Shown piece by piece: positions 34,251-45,020 of a stretch of DNA of 64,000 nt. The notes under the pieces were generated by a model, which worked only from the letters and a program-made list of their open reading frames with translations, was not told the origin of the DNA and made no database searches. A program made the translations under genes and the position numbers. The DNA is from Stichopus chloronotus (taxonomy: Eukaryota; Echinodermata; Holothuroidea; Aspidochirotida; Stichopodidae): contig CM037830.1 of assembly GCA_021234535.1 (NCBI GenBank), positions 4,562,170-4,626,169 of the forward strand, given 5' to 3'. How positions within the stretch are numbered: the first letter of the stretch is position 1; each line of letters starts with the position of its first letter.

Positions 34251-37200
34251 CGTCAAAGGACGAATAGTTTCCATGTCCGTTACCCATATACTGAGTATCC
34301 CTGAATTACAGTGCATCCAAAAAGCTTATGGTAATTGATTGTGATAGGTATTGGTGGCAATATACACCAAAAATGTGAAATAACAACAATTAACATGATT
34401 GATGTCTCAGTAACACCACAATTTCTTGATCAGTAAACCAACACTAATTGCAGATCAAAACTTACACGGTACAATAATATATACTGGGCCCAGAAATCGA
34501 GGAATGAGATTCCCGCTGAGCGAATCCTGTACCGTATTTAGCCTGACCTTAGGAGGCCAAAGCAGTGCGGGGCAAAATGCTTATTCAGGTGAAAAGGTAC
34601 ATGGGTAAATTAATATTCTGTTCGTATTTGAAAGAGTTCATCTTAAAGAGGAGAAAAATCAGGACTTTTGACAACGTCAAATGAAAGACTAAAATATGGT
34701 GAACACCATCACCAAATTTCATTTAAATGTGTTGTTTACTTAACAAAATATTGTAATTTGAGTATTCATAAAAATTAATCAGGAAGCTACCATTCTGATC
34801 ATTGTGATGACATAAACTGACAACATGTGATTGAAAAGCTTTGGTTTTAAAATACTAATGGCAGCAACTTTATCCTGTACATATTCCCAACCAAAAGGGA
34901 TTCATAATGACTTTGATCAGCTGAAAAGGTAAATGGATATATTCCTTTTACTTGAAAGAATACATCTTGGGAGCAACTTTATCGTGGATAAAGTTGCTGT
35001 CATTGGTAGTTCTTGCGATCCTTCAGATGAACTCTTCCCCCGAAAAATCGGGTTCCCCACCCATTACACGTCCTTACTTTTTCCCTTTTTCGGTGATAAC
35101 TGACACCCACAACTATCATAATCAGTTTAAATCGGCTTCTTTAAATTTCTTTTCCAGAATGTCCAAAATTGTAGCTTAGTTTCGAATACCAACTTATAGG
35201 CATCTCGATCGCGGCTATCTGATGGGCACGAAATTATCCCAGAAACTTATCTATTACAGTGTTAACAGTCGTATAAAGAGACGGCTCTGAGTGTTAATAC
35301 GCAAGAGCGCCATCTTTTTTTGCCACTTCCGTTTTATTTTCCTGTATAGAGTAAATCGCCACCAGGATGACTCTTTTTATGTGGAAAATGCATTTTGGGA
35401 CATGAGCCCCTTTTATGTCTCGGTTTCCTTTTTGTGCAGGAGGGGACAAAATAAACTCATTGTTGTTATTCCCGACCGCCGTCCTGTGGAGGAGTATAAG
35501 GAGAAGGTTGTCCTCTTCCCATGGCTTAAGCTAGGACTTTAAATCAGTCAGTCCACAGATATGTAGCTTGGGGAGAGGTCCACGGGATGGGGTATTTTCA
35601 CATCCTCTTTGCCTAAAAGGATCATTTTTGCCCTTCGTTATCGCCCGATCATGGTGCAAAACTGAATTTTTGACATCTGCACCCTTGAAACTAAAGTAAA
35701 GGTTACAAGAAAAAAAAGTGCTGGAGAGAGCTGGACACCGGTAGGACTATACAAGTGTAGTGTCACAATCCATGGGCGTGGAATGTACAAGAAAATTGTG
35801 GCTTTTCAAACCCGCCAGGTTGCCTAAAACGGCACTTCCAGGGTGCTCCAAACTGCATGAACTTATCCTTGAAAAGGGGATATCATGCCTGCAATTTCTC
35901 AATTGATTAGATAATTAAGTAGTTTATTAGTCAAAGTATGAAAAATGATAATACATACCAGATGGGTTGAGATGATGCAAGAATCATAATGAATTATGCA
36001 TCCTGTTTTTCTTGTTCTTGGAACAGTTGGCAAATAGTATAGGGGAGGGCGCGGAACATATCTTAAGACCACAACTTTTTATTGGTTGACGATGACCCAC
36101 TTTAAGATTGAAAATAAAAATGAAAATTGGGGTAGGCACTTCAACATAATCTAATGCAATGAGGCAACGCAGAACCCGATTGGAATTCTTTTTTGGGGGA
36201 AACGCTAGAGCAAAACATGACCTTGTTGCATTTATGGGAAGTGAAATATTTTCAACATTAAAAAAAATGAAAATGACATACTTTTAAGTAGTAGAACTGG
36301 CGTATTTTGAAGAATTAGAAATGACGTACTTTTAAATAGTAACATGACAGAATATTGATTCGTATACAGCTATAGTTGGCACTGACAACCAATATGTTTT
36401 GGGGATTTATTTATTGATTTTTTTTTAAATTCACCGCGAGGGTAAGAAAAAAGTAGAGGGACTTCATTAACATCCAAAGTTTTGATTGACTGTTCGAGGA
36501 GGCCGGTATTGCCAATGCGTCCTGCGGTGAAAAAAAAAATTATTCGAACCGTTCTGCTGCGGATTCCATTGTTAACCACATACTGGTATACTGCATATAA
36601 GCAACAGGCGCATTTATGGTCAATTGAAACCTCAAATCAACTATTTCATGCCTTTATGAACACCTTGTTTCAATTGTGTTGTTAATTTGTTTCGTCTTGG
36701 TTTTCAACATCATAAAAATCACACTTGCGATCACACTTATGAGGCCTGTTTCCCAGTCACCTCACCCCAGTTTCCCAGTTTCCTCCACACCAAACTCCGT
36801 CAACTTATTATCCCTCCCTCCCTCCCTCTTTTTTTTTTTTTTGCTCCCCTTTATTTTCAACATCATCCATAGCGTCCCCCAAATTTCTGTGGTCTGTCCC
36901 AGTGTATAAGACTGAGTTGAGTCATTTCATTTAATTTCTTCAGTTCTTGTTTTATTTTCCTTTAAAGTAAAAAAAAACCAGTAGGATATAGTTTGTGAAA
37001 ACAGGAATAAATTCTTACAGCAGATCAGCATTTAAACATAAATATTACGTAGAGTTTAAGGAGCAGAGCAAAGAGTTACGGATTTGGACAACGACAGTTG
37101 AGATTCGTTCAGATTCACAGTTGGTCAGTTTTATAAAATGGAAGACCACTTCAGTCTGCCAAGTCTTGTGGATCTCGTGAATGGGTCATGAAGACTCGTT

Positions 37201-37680
37201 ATACTTGACTTCAAATCGAAAACAGCATCAGCCAGAATACAAGAAAATGCCTTACATGTCAAGAGCCTGGAATCTAGGTTGCCTCGGCCTAGCCTCCACC
37301 TCCTGCTATTCAAGCACGTATACGCTTATACTGTGTTGTTACGATTATGCAATTTCACATGTTTGAAGAAATATGCCACAGTAGATCTTCCGTCAGTTAT
37401 CGGCTTGCTACAGCTGCGCGCTATGCATAGTACTGTGAGGGAATTATGGCAACCAAGATAAGGCAATCAAGAAGCCAAGAGGTAGGGGAGCGGGGAGTGG
37501 AGAAGGGGGAGGGGTTATAAATGACAGGAAGGACGAAGTCCAAGAAGAAAGGTCGAGTATACCAAACAAAAATTACTTAGCTTCGCGTACGCAGAATAAC
37601 GATGTGCAATCATGGAACAATAACCAAATAGTCGCATAAGGAATGACGTGGACTAACATATTTCTATTACATATTCTATA
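34251..37680. other. Non-coding stretch with small repeats
   Basis: A direct repeat pair (GAAAAGGTACATGG and GAAAAGGTAAATGG and following bases) lies about 331 bp apart, near 34,591 and 34,922. A perfect 12-bp-arm hairpin AGCAACTTTATC-GTG-GATAAAGTTGCT is at 34,972-34,998, with a half copy at 34,863-34,874. Polypyrimidine (TCCC)n and T-runs lie at 36,810-36,842. The 83-codon plus-strand frame at 35,291 has no recognised family. Confidence 0.45.
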
Positions 37681-37683
37681 ATT

Positions 37684-37714
37684 ATCTCATCGCCCTATAG
37701 GGGCTAGATGAGAT
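37684..37714. other. Imperfect hairpin
   Basis: ATCTCATC and GATGAGAT flank GCCCTATAGGGGC, so the 31 bases can fold with an 8-bp outer stem and an inner GCCC/GGGC stem. The function is unknown and it may be chance. Confidence 0.3.
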
Positions 37715-37884
37715 ACTGTAGTCACTTGGCTAGTGGAGCTATATATTGCACTGTGCACCCATGGGAGAATGGTTGCCATGGAAACGCTTGGAGTGGATGA
37801 GTAGTGACACCCCAGGGGTACCCTATGGTAGAGTGACCATGGGTACAGGAGGGTCCTGTTGGGTGGTATAAATGAAAACGTGTC

Positions 37885-37937
37885 CGTGCCAATGTGTGTG
37901 AGTGTGCGTGCGTGGGTGTGAGTGCGTGTGTGAGTCC
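37885..37937. repeat. GT-rich imperfect microsatellite
   Basis: The tract is (GT/GAGTGC/GTGTG)-rich: GTGTGTGAGTGTGCGTGCG and similar. Confidence 0.7.
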
Positions 37938-38051
37938 GGACCTGTCAAAACTGTGTTTTTTCCAGAATAGTTTGAAAAGCATATGAGCGATTAAATTGAA
38001 ACTTGGTAAGATTGTGCATGATGCCAATTTGTGCATGATGTATTAGTTGTA

Positions 38052-38350
38052 TGGTAAATCGAGTCAAATTTGCTGATTTTTGAGAAAAAAAAGTCTATTT
38101 TGCCCCAAAATTTCTATTTCCAGCATATCTTGAGAACTATTAGATCAATTAACTTACAGGTTTGTAGGTACTTACCTGAGAACACATTGTTCAACATAAT
38201 ATTATTGTAATGGTAAATCGAAACAAATTTGCTGATTTTTGAGAAAAAAAAAGCCAATTTTGCCCCAAAATGTGTATTTCCAGCATATCTTGAGAACTTT
38301 TAAACCAATTAACTTAAAGTTTTGTAAGTACTTACTTAAATTTACAAATT
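38052..38350 (+). repeat. ~159-bp direct duplication
   Basis: Two adjacent copies start ATGGTAAATCGAGTCAAATT (about 38,052) and ATGGTAAATCGAAACAAATT (about 38,211). Both continue TGCTGATTTTTGAG, (A)8-9, TTTTGCCCCAAAAT, CCAGCATATCTTGAGAACT and AAGTACTTAC-like ends. No coding potential is visible. Confidence 0.75.
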
Positions 38351-39689
38351 CCCACGTGCAGGCCCTGTATTTATATCAATGCATGTTGGCCATGAGATAC
38401 GCAACTCCGTGGATTGCCCTCTTGTTCTATATTTCTATAACTCTATAAGAGCTATTTTATTTTAACTGTAGAAATGTTCGTCTTCATTTTGTTCCTTTTC
38501 AATGTTACACGAATTATAACCATCACAACGGACTTGTTTATTACTCATGCATCAGCTCTGACTGCATTCGAAAGTTAAAAAAAAAAACGGTACATACCAA
38601 CACCTGCAGGGAAGTTAAATAAGGTCATTATCTGCTACAATTAGTTATTGTTTCTTTAGCATATATTAACATTTCTGGCAAATATCATCTAAAATCGACT
38701 GAACTGCAATAAATAAAAGAAAAAGGAAGGCCTCAAAAAATTAAATTTAAAATTCAACATCTTCATTATTATTTAGAGCACTATTGGATGACATTTAGTA
38801 ACCCTGCCACAGACACTACAGTAAGTCTGAAAGTTCGAAACCCAAAACATCACAAAATGTGCCAAACTGAGCGAAGATTGGAATGGGTGATTAAATTCTT
38901 TATCTTTATTTTTTGTTGTCGAGACAGTTAATCGATTTTTTTTTTCAAATCGTAAACTAGGAGTTGCACTTTTTTAAACTGTTCACTCAAGAAGAATGCT
39001 CTATCCTGAGTTTGGGCCCAATGGAGGTTTAACTTGATTTATTTATTGCTAGATCGATATACGGTGGTTTGGTTTTCGGGAGAAACAGAATATTAGGTCT
39101 CCCTTTGAATCGAAGTCGTTTCTTTACAAAGGATTCATTGAACGGTTTTTGAACATATACAAGCGAGTCGTGAAGGTTTTGCTGTCTGTTCATCCACGAC
39201 ATATATTGGAATAACATGTCTCTCAAATGGAAGTAGCCTACATTCCAATGTAAAACCTTATATGTGTGCAAAAGAGCATTCAATTGTCTGTAATGTCAGT
39301 TGACGCACGCCGGAGTTTGTTTACTGCGCATGAGCGAATGTAATAAAGATTTATACAAAACGAAATGAAAGAAAAATGGAAATCGGGTAGGACTATGGTG
39401 AATAGATACATTCATTTTGTATCGGCCTACTTCTTGTCTACATATGATAGGTCTATATGAAGCAAACGAAGATGAGAATCTGCTCATTTTGCTGTCTCAA
39501 GGTGACGACAAATTTTACGCCAGCAAATATCACGAGAGTCAAGCTTTTTTGTTCTCTTAAATTTGTAGTGATTCAGCTTGACAAGTCCCGGAATAGAAAC
39601 ATTTCATAAGATTCTATGAATAAACAAGAAATACACTTCAAAGGAACAAGAAGAAAGAAAGATCTAGCTCACCAGGCGGTCATACGTAA
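38351..39689. other. Non-coding stretch
   Basis: No exon, RNA gene or repeat was recognised. Confidence 0.4.
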
Positions 39690-39806
39690 TTGATGTTTGA
39701 TGAAGTCCCTTACTGTACCTTAAACAAAGGATCAATCCACATCTCCATCAGTGACGTCAGACTTAGTCATGACGGTTCAAGTGGCATGTATGAATGTCAA
39801 TTGAAT
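39690..39806 (+). CDS. Possible Ig-like domain exon fragment
   Basis: The frame contains HISISDVRLSHDGSSGMYEC then QLN and ends at AAT/GTAAGATC, a strong donor. The pattern L-x-x-[DH]-G-x-x-x-Y-x-C is the F-strand signature of immunoglobulin V/I-set domains, here with one extra residue before the Tyr. The upstream half with the first Cys and the Trp is not visible, and the acceptor is unclear, so this could be a 3' part of a domain exon or a decayed fragment. A long (TA)n tract follows 110 bp downstream. Confidence 0.35.
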
Positions 39807-39913
39807 GTAAGATCAGAGACTTTGTTACATTGTGCTATAAGATTACCGTCGTCAACTCTTTGTGCGTGGAATCGATACTTGTGCTCCTGAACATGATGTA
39901 TATACATACATAA

Positions 39914-39918
<5 letters not shown>

Positions 39919-39982
<64 letters not shown>
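39919..39982. repeat. (TA)n microsatellite
   Basis: About 32 uninterrupted TA units follow a TACATA-rich lead-in. Confidence 0.95.
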
Positions 39983-39983
<1 letters not shown>

Positions 39984-41235
39984 CAGGCTAACATGGGCCA
40001 GGGGGTCTTGGAGTTACAGCGGCAGGGTAGACACTTTGTTCAAGGAAGGCAATGTAAACTAAATATAACACTGCATGTATCCTGATGATGGATAACCCTA
40101 TAGGCATACACAACATATCTATACGTGTTCCTTCCACTGCTCCAATTACGTGATGACGTAAGCTTCCTTTCACGGCCCCTGACCATAGTGGCGTCAGCAA
40201 AGGTACTCATCAATTTATCTTTGCGTAAAAGGGAAATATTACAAATACGTTATCAGATATAGATAACTTTGAAAGATCTTATATAGGGCACCAAATAGCG
40301 CAAATGATATTTGGTTATTTATATAGGAGACCGCAACGATCTGGGCAGTTACCGTATGAATCTGTCTTGATCTTTTTAGGCATTCCTATTTCCAAGTTGT
40401 ATGTTGTGTATTACGGCACTAATCACTGTTTCATAACGCAATATATATCCATCAATTGGACAGGTTATAAACCAAAATTGTGAAAATCGAAAGGATTCGA
40501 GAAACCTGCATTGTTGTGTAAAATATAAATTATATTAACACCATGAAGATTGATCTAATCAAATCAAATAAAGAGATATAGTCATCACAATCTGAACCTC
40601 GACGGCAGGCGGCCGGTGCCCCTCTGGCTGTATGCTTGAGGCCCTTTACAAGGTGTGTGTCTGAGATTCCATAGCTACCGTAGTTTGTGAAATGTAACTA
40701 ACAATTAACCAACGGACTCACAAGCACTCTTCTAGTAAGTTAGTAAAAGAAGAACGAATGAAATGCATATACCAAGGGGCTTTGATGTGGATTCTTCAGT
40801 TTGTAAGCTGTAGGTGGATGAAAGTGAGTTTTAATCATATAGTAGTAAGGAATTAAGATATATTGAAGTGAGGTAGCACCACGAATGGATGGTATAAAAG
40901 TACATCGTATTGGAATCAATTCCATGTATTGACGTCAAACGCATATATCGCAAATCTATTTTACCAAAGGGAAAGGGGATGGAGGAAAGAATATGGCTAA
41001 TCTAATTTATCTCCAGTTTAAAATTTGGTGGATTGTTAGAGAAACCAAAGGCTCGCAATAGACATCATAATGGGATAGGATGCAATTGACCGTGGGAGCC
41101 ATTCTCCTAGAAAACTAGAAAATTTTGCACTTATTTCAAATCAGATTGGGACGTGCGGGGTTAACTTTTATAACAAGGTCCCCTTAATATGTGAGTGGCA
41201 CCCATTTGACACAATTTGCTTGAAAAATGTACATC
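39983..41235. other. Non-coding stretch
   Basis: TGACGTAA (ATF-like) is near 40,154. No exon or organised repeat was recognised. Confidence 0.4.
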
Positions 41236-41505
41236 AGGGCAATATACATACATACATACATACATACATACATACATACATACATACATACATACATACA
41301 TACATACATACATACATACATACATACATACATACATACATACATAATTACATAATTACATAATTACATACATACATACATACATAATTACATACATACA
41401 TACATAATTACATACATACATAATTACATACATACATAATTACATACATAATTACATACATAATTACATACATAATTACATACATACAAATATGTATATT
41501 GCCCT
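41236..41505. repeat. (TACA)n tract enclosed by 15-bp inverted repeats
   Basis: AGGGCAATATACATA at 41,236-41,250 is mirrored by its exact reverse complement TATGTATATTGCCCT at 41,491-41,505. The interior is nearly pure TACA repeats on the left and TAATTACATACA higher-order variants on the right. This looks like a small palindromic element or hairpin whose interior expanded as a microsatellite, and not like a simple random tetranucleotide run. Confidence 0.85.
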
Positions 41506-41639
41506 AATTTTAGGATGAGTTTTTAATCTCCTCGGATTTCTTGTGGTCGTCGTCCCTAAAGTTGGTTTTTATTATGCAACATGCTAAATCTTGTATTGTG
41601 TGACAAGGTGCCACAGTAGTGATCAGCTAACCTTTAAAA

Positions 41640-41725
41640 CGTATGATTGTGTGCTTGTGTTTGTTGAAGCGAAGGCGGAATTTAGTTCTGGTTCCTCCTA
41701 TGTAATTACTTTCTGTAATTTCTAC
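41640..41725 (-). pseudogene. Remnant of a GIY-YIG endonuclease, Penelope-like element suspected
   Basis: Minus-strand translation gives EITESNYIGGTRTKFRLRFN then KHKHTII. The spacing Y-I-G-x-T...R-x-R-F-x-x-H-K is that of the YIG half and following helix of GIY-YIG nucleases found at the C-terminus of Penelope-like retroelements. The GIY half is not visible upstream, where a tRNA-like/ribozyme-like unit is found instead, and a stop follows within a few residues (FKG then TAG). It is therefore a short, dead fragment. Assignment to Penelope-like elements is by motif only. Confidence 0.5.
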
Positions 41726-41760
41726 TTCCTATAGAAACGACACCAGAGAAATCCACGTCA

Positions 41761-41792
41761 CGTCCGGTTTCGTCATTTTTGGGACTCATCAG
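41761..41792 (-). ncRNA. Hammerhead-ribozyme-like core (degenerate)
   Basis: The minus strand reads CUGAUGA, GUCCCAAAAAUGAC, GAAAC, then CGGAC. All core residues of box 1 (CUGAUGA) and box 2 (GAAA) are present. Stem II can form GUC/GAC with an 8-nt loop. The very short stem III would be ACC with GGN. The expected GGUC cleavage context reads GGAC, which loses the conserved A15.1-U16.1 pair. Flanking GUCGC (5') and GUGAC (3') can pair as a short stem I with one G-U wobble. The core closely resembles the hammerhead of SINE-like repeats in Schistosoma and of animal retrozymes. Probably inactive as read. Confidence 0.6.
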
Positions 41793-41863
41793 GCGACGGC
41801 AAGATTCGCACTCTTGATCTCAGGTTCCAGGGAGCACGCCTTAACCATTAGACCACAGCTCTG
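41793..41863 (-). repeat. tRNA-derived SINE head
   Basis: Minus strand: TGGTCTAATGGTTAAGG (41,839-41,855) matches the pol III A box of tRNA genes, and GAGTGCGAATCTT (41,801-41,813) resembles the B box, about 26 bases further on. It immediately precedes the hammerhead-like core on the same strand, so transcription from this internal promoter would include the ribozyme. No tRNA cloverleaf good enough for a functional tRNA gene was seen. Confidence 0.6.
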
Positions 41864-42196
41864 TTTCTGGTATTGTTAAGTGAATTTGGCCTGATATCCA
41901 GTTTGTCAAAAGAACATATTAATTGCGTATAGGGGGTACCCCTGGTACCTATTAATAACCTAGCAATTTTTTTGGTACGTGAGGATCCCAGAAGAAGCCC
42001 AAAATATAGATGAATTTAATGAATGTTTGGGATGACACACAATGAAAATATATTGAACGATGCTAGAAAAATCCTTGTCACGACCGCTTCTCATTATCTT
42101 CTTTCCCTATTGCATAAACATCTCTCTTCATGTTGTTCAAGTTCAGAAATTTTTCCTCATTTTGGCTTCTCTGCTCATTCTGCATCCAACTTTACA

Positions 42197-42228
42197 TTGA
42201 AGAAGGTCGAACGACCGAAACGTTTGTC
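42197..42228 (+). other. Second hammerhead-like hairpin motif
   Basis: UUGAAGA, then A, GGUCGAACGACC, GAAAC and GUUUGUC resemble a hammerhead with one changed core base (U for C3) and one inserted A before stem II. No convincing stem I was found. GAAGG...CCGAAACG motifs of this kind recur in animal retroelement repeats, so it more likely marks a repeat end than a working ribozyme. Confidence 0.3.
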
Positions 42229-43907
42229 TCATAATACAATTCTGGAGCGACAGAAGTTCAGTTTCTTTCTTTTCACGTTCATTGCGTTCTTTCTCTCTAA
42301 TTATGAAAGATGCCGACTTGCATCCCAGCTAGTGGATCCTTCTGTTAGGAGGGCATTGTTTGGAACTGTTGAGGTTTATTGTTCCGAATATATACATATA
42401 TGCATATCCGAAGTCAACTTGCAAATGAAAGAAAATCACTCGTAATCCACTTTTCTGAAAAACGTCACTTGATTGATATCTGAGGATTTGATTGGACATT
42501 ATCTGTATTGATCTGCATTTTTTTCATTTAACTGCGGATGTATGGTACCATAAAATCCTATTAATGATACTATAAATTGCAATATATGCTATCATAAATT
42601 ATTGATTACAAAACTAAACCAAATCAAATCGTTCCAAATGTCGTGTTCTTGTTCTGTAAAAGGTCAGAATAGCATACGGTGCCTCGGATGTGAAGTCAGA
42701 ACATTAGATTTTGTCGCTTTGACTGAAGCTATTTTCAGTTCCATCATTCATTACATGCTATAACTTCGGTAAAGACTGAATGAAAGACCCATCGAGGAAA
42801 CTCCTTTATCGATATTTGGTTTCTGAATGACGTCATGCGCTTTAAATTAAGGACCACCTTCGCATTTGGTATTTTTTTTAAACAGAGGTTAATGGAGTGG
42901 TACACTCCGATTCAATGAAGTTACTCATTTCACTGCCACCGAAAAGAATTGCGTAGGTAGGTCGACTTGTTTAATATTTTAATGAGTATTTCACCATTCC
43001 GTTTTTGTAAAAAGAAAAAACTTAAACGAAACGAAAAACCGTTGTGAATAAAGTAGAAGATGAACCATTTTAATGAATCATTGGACTTTGCCATACCCTA
43101 ACTTCGGTGAAACCATTTCGCACTATTATGTGCGAACGTAATTGGACCGATCATTACACAAGAACCTTTGTCATACACCGAAAAAAATACATACATTAGA
43201 AAGACGCTAGATAGTGATAGTAATTTTGGAAAAGCTCGAAAAAAGAACTGGAAAAGATATACTTGAAATATCGCTTAGTACGTCCCTACCTGAGAACACT
43301 TATTCCGTGCAGTTATCCTTTGAATCATGCGACAGATAATAGTTAGTAATGGCCCAAAACAAAAAGATAACGTTTGTGTGCAACGGGTCCAAACCTCGGA
43401 CCAGCACTTCATAGTCGGGTCGGGTACTCAGGTACCTGAAAATATGATTTCCCCTACTCTAGGAGAACGGAAAACATTTTGAAGTCCTCGATGCGATTGG
43501 GGATCATTGACTTGATATATATAGGCTATTATTATATATTTTGTGACAAGTTTGAAGGAAATCGTTGCACGCCAATACTTTCAATTAGTCCCATTACTCA
43601 TGTATTTTTTCATGTATTTCTTTGAAATTCACTTAGGAAGTGGTTTATGAACTTGGTTGCGCCAATGGTTGATGACTCATGGTAAAAAGTGTTTTGGTCC
43701 TAAATCATTGCGATGTTTCATTTTGAGCGTTAATTTCCCTGTTGTTACTTCAGTTGTGTGTCCTATACGTCCAGAATCTCTTACTGGTTTGGCCATTTAC
43801 CCTGCACTAAGATATGAATAATATTTAACAGATATGACAAAATGTCATGGATTTTGTGAACCAATTCATCGAGCTCTTTATGGCACCATGTATGTTAACA
43901 GTGAGGT
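42229..43907. other. Non-coding stretch
   Basis: The 140-codon plus-strand frame at 42,023-42,445 crosses the hairpin motif and shows no family. Nothing else was recognised. Confidence 0.4.
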
Positions 43908-43925
43908 CTTAATTGCACCTCCCTG
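43908..43925. repeat. Solitary transposon end (CAGGGAGGTG family)
   Basis: AATTGCACCTCCCTG is the reverse complement of the terminus seen at 863. The matching left end was not found upstream. Confidence 0.45.
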
Positions 43926-44991
43926 GTCATAAAATGGAGTCTTTTTAGGCAGGCTGAGATATGTCACACCACGGAGTTGCTAGAGACTCCCTGGTCACAC
44001 AAACAACTAAAACGATACGTCCTTAAACTTTTGAATTCGAGTAACAATTTTAAAAAGGTGTGTTCTGACGATGTCGGACACTATCAACTGAGCTAAGACC
44101 TCAACTTCCCTCTAAAAGTGGGATAAACATTGAAGAAAATTTTAAACTTATGCCAGTTTTTCGTTAAACTGACACACATACCTTTGCGACATGTTCACTT
44201 GATCATCATCCAATTTCTCCTCATAATTCTTGAAATATTCACCATTGTTGCCCGACTGGCGCCAGAAATCGGTGCGAATTCGCTAAGCTCCAAGTCTTCC
44301 TCCCTGCCCAGAGATTTTTATACTTTACTTTTATGTTCTAGTTTAACAATATTTGGGATCATCCCAAAGGAATGCACAGATGGTTGGCTTTCATGAAAAT
44401 ATTTTCTTGGTCAATTCCACTTACGTACCTCCTTATGGCCATTATGGTTACCAGTCTGAAGTAGGTTATATAAACATACCTGATGCTTTGAAGAGAGCTT
44501 TCATATGCCCTAATGATATAGATGAAATACTCGATTTGATTTCTCTGATGGGATATTTTCAACCATTTACCATCCAAGAGACGTTAGTCGTTTAAATCAT
44601 TCATAAAATACATTCCCTTGTGCAAAGCTGCCTGCAATTAGTAGATGAATCCAATAACAATATAAGCTAAACGTATAGACTACTCGGCGAGTGGCACGAA
44701 ACGTCATCAATCACACGGTAAGCGTACAAACAGACGAAAACCAACGCTTGGTTTGTTGTTAAACGTGATGTCCGAACAAGACCGTTGCACCACACCCCCC
44801 CCCCTTCAAAAAAAAATGAAGAAAAACCAAATTTCCCACTCCAAGATATATTTAGGGCTTGGACAAAGGAGACATTTTGAGGACTGAAACAAATTTGGGG
44901 GAAGATATATAATAGCTCGAAAATAGTGCGATCGTAATTATAAAAGCGCAGTCACATAATGAGGTGGCTGAACCTGTCGTTTGCTTAAATC
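43926..44991. other. Non-coding stretch with one unassigned frame
   Basis: The plus-strand frame at 44,353-44,595 (contains YGHYGYQSEVGYINIPDALK) reads plausibly, but it has no recognised family and no good splice context. A C-run lies at about 44,794-44,805. Confidence 0.35.
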
Positions 44992-45020
44992 AGGGAGGTG
45001 CAATTGAGAAGGAGATAACA
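44992..45020. repeat. Solitary transposon end (CAGGGAGGTG family)
   Basis: CAGGGAGGTGCAATTGAGAA then GGAGATAACA matches the left terminus at 863 closely. No right terminus was found downstream. Confidence 0.5.

Noticed and set aside
34301..34335. CAGTGCATCCAAAAAGC as a Tc1/mariner end
   Set aside because: No matching inverted terminus was found to the right.
41793..41863. Functional tRNA gene
   Set aside because: A and B boxes are visible but no acceptor stem or complete cloverleaf; better explained as a SINE head.
44353..44595. 80-codon plus-strand frame with protein-like composition
   Set aside because: No recognised family, no good splice signals; kept only as a remark in the stretch description.
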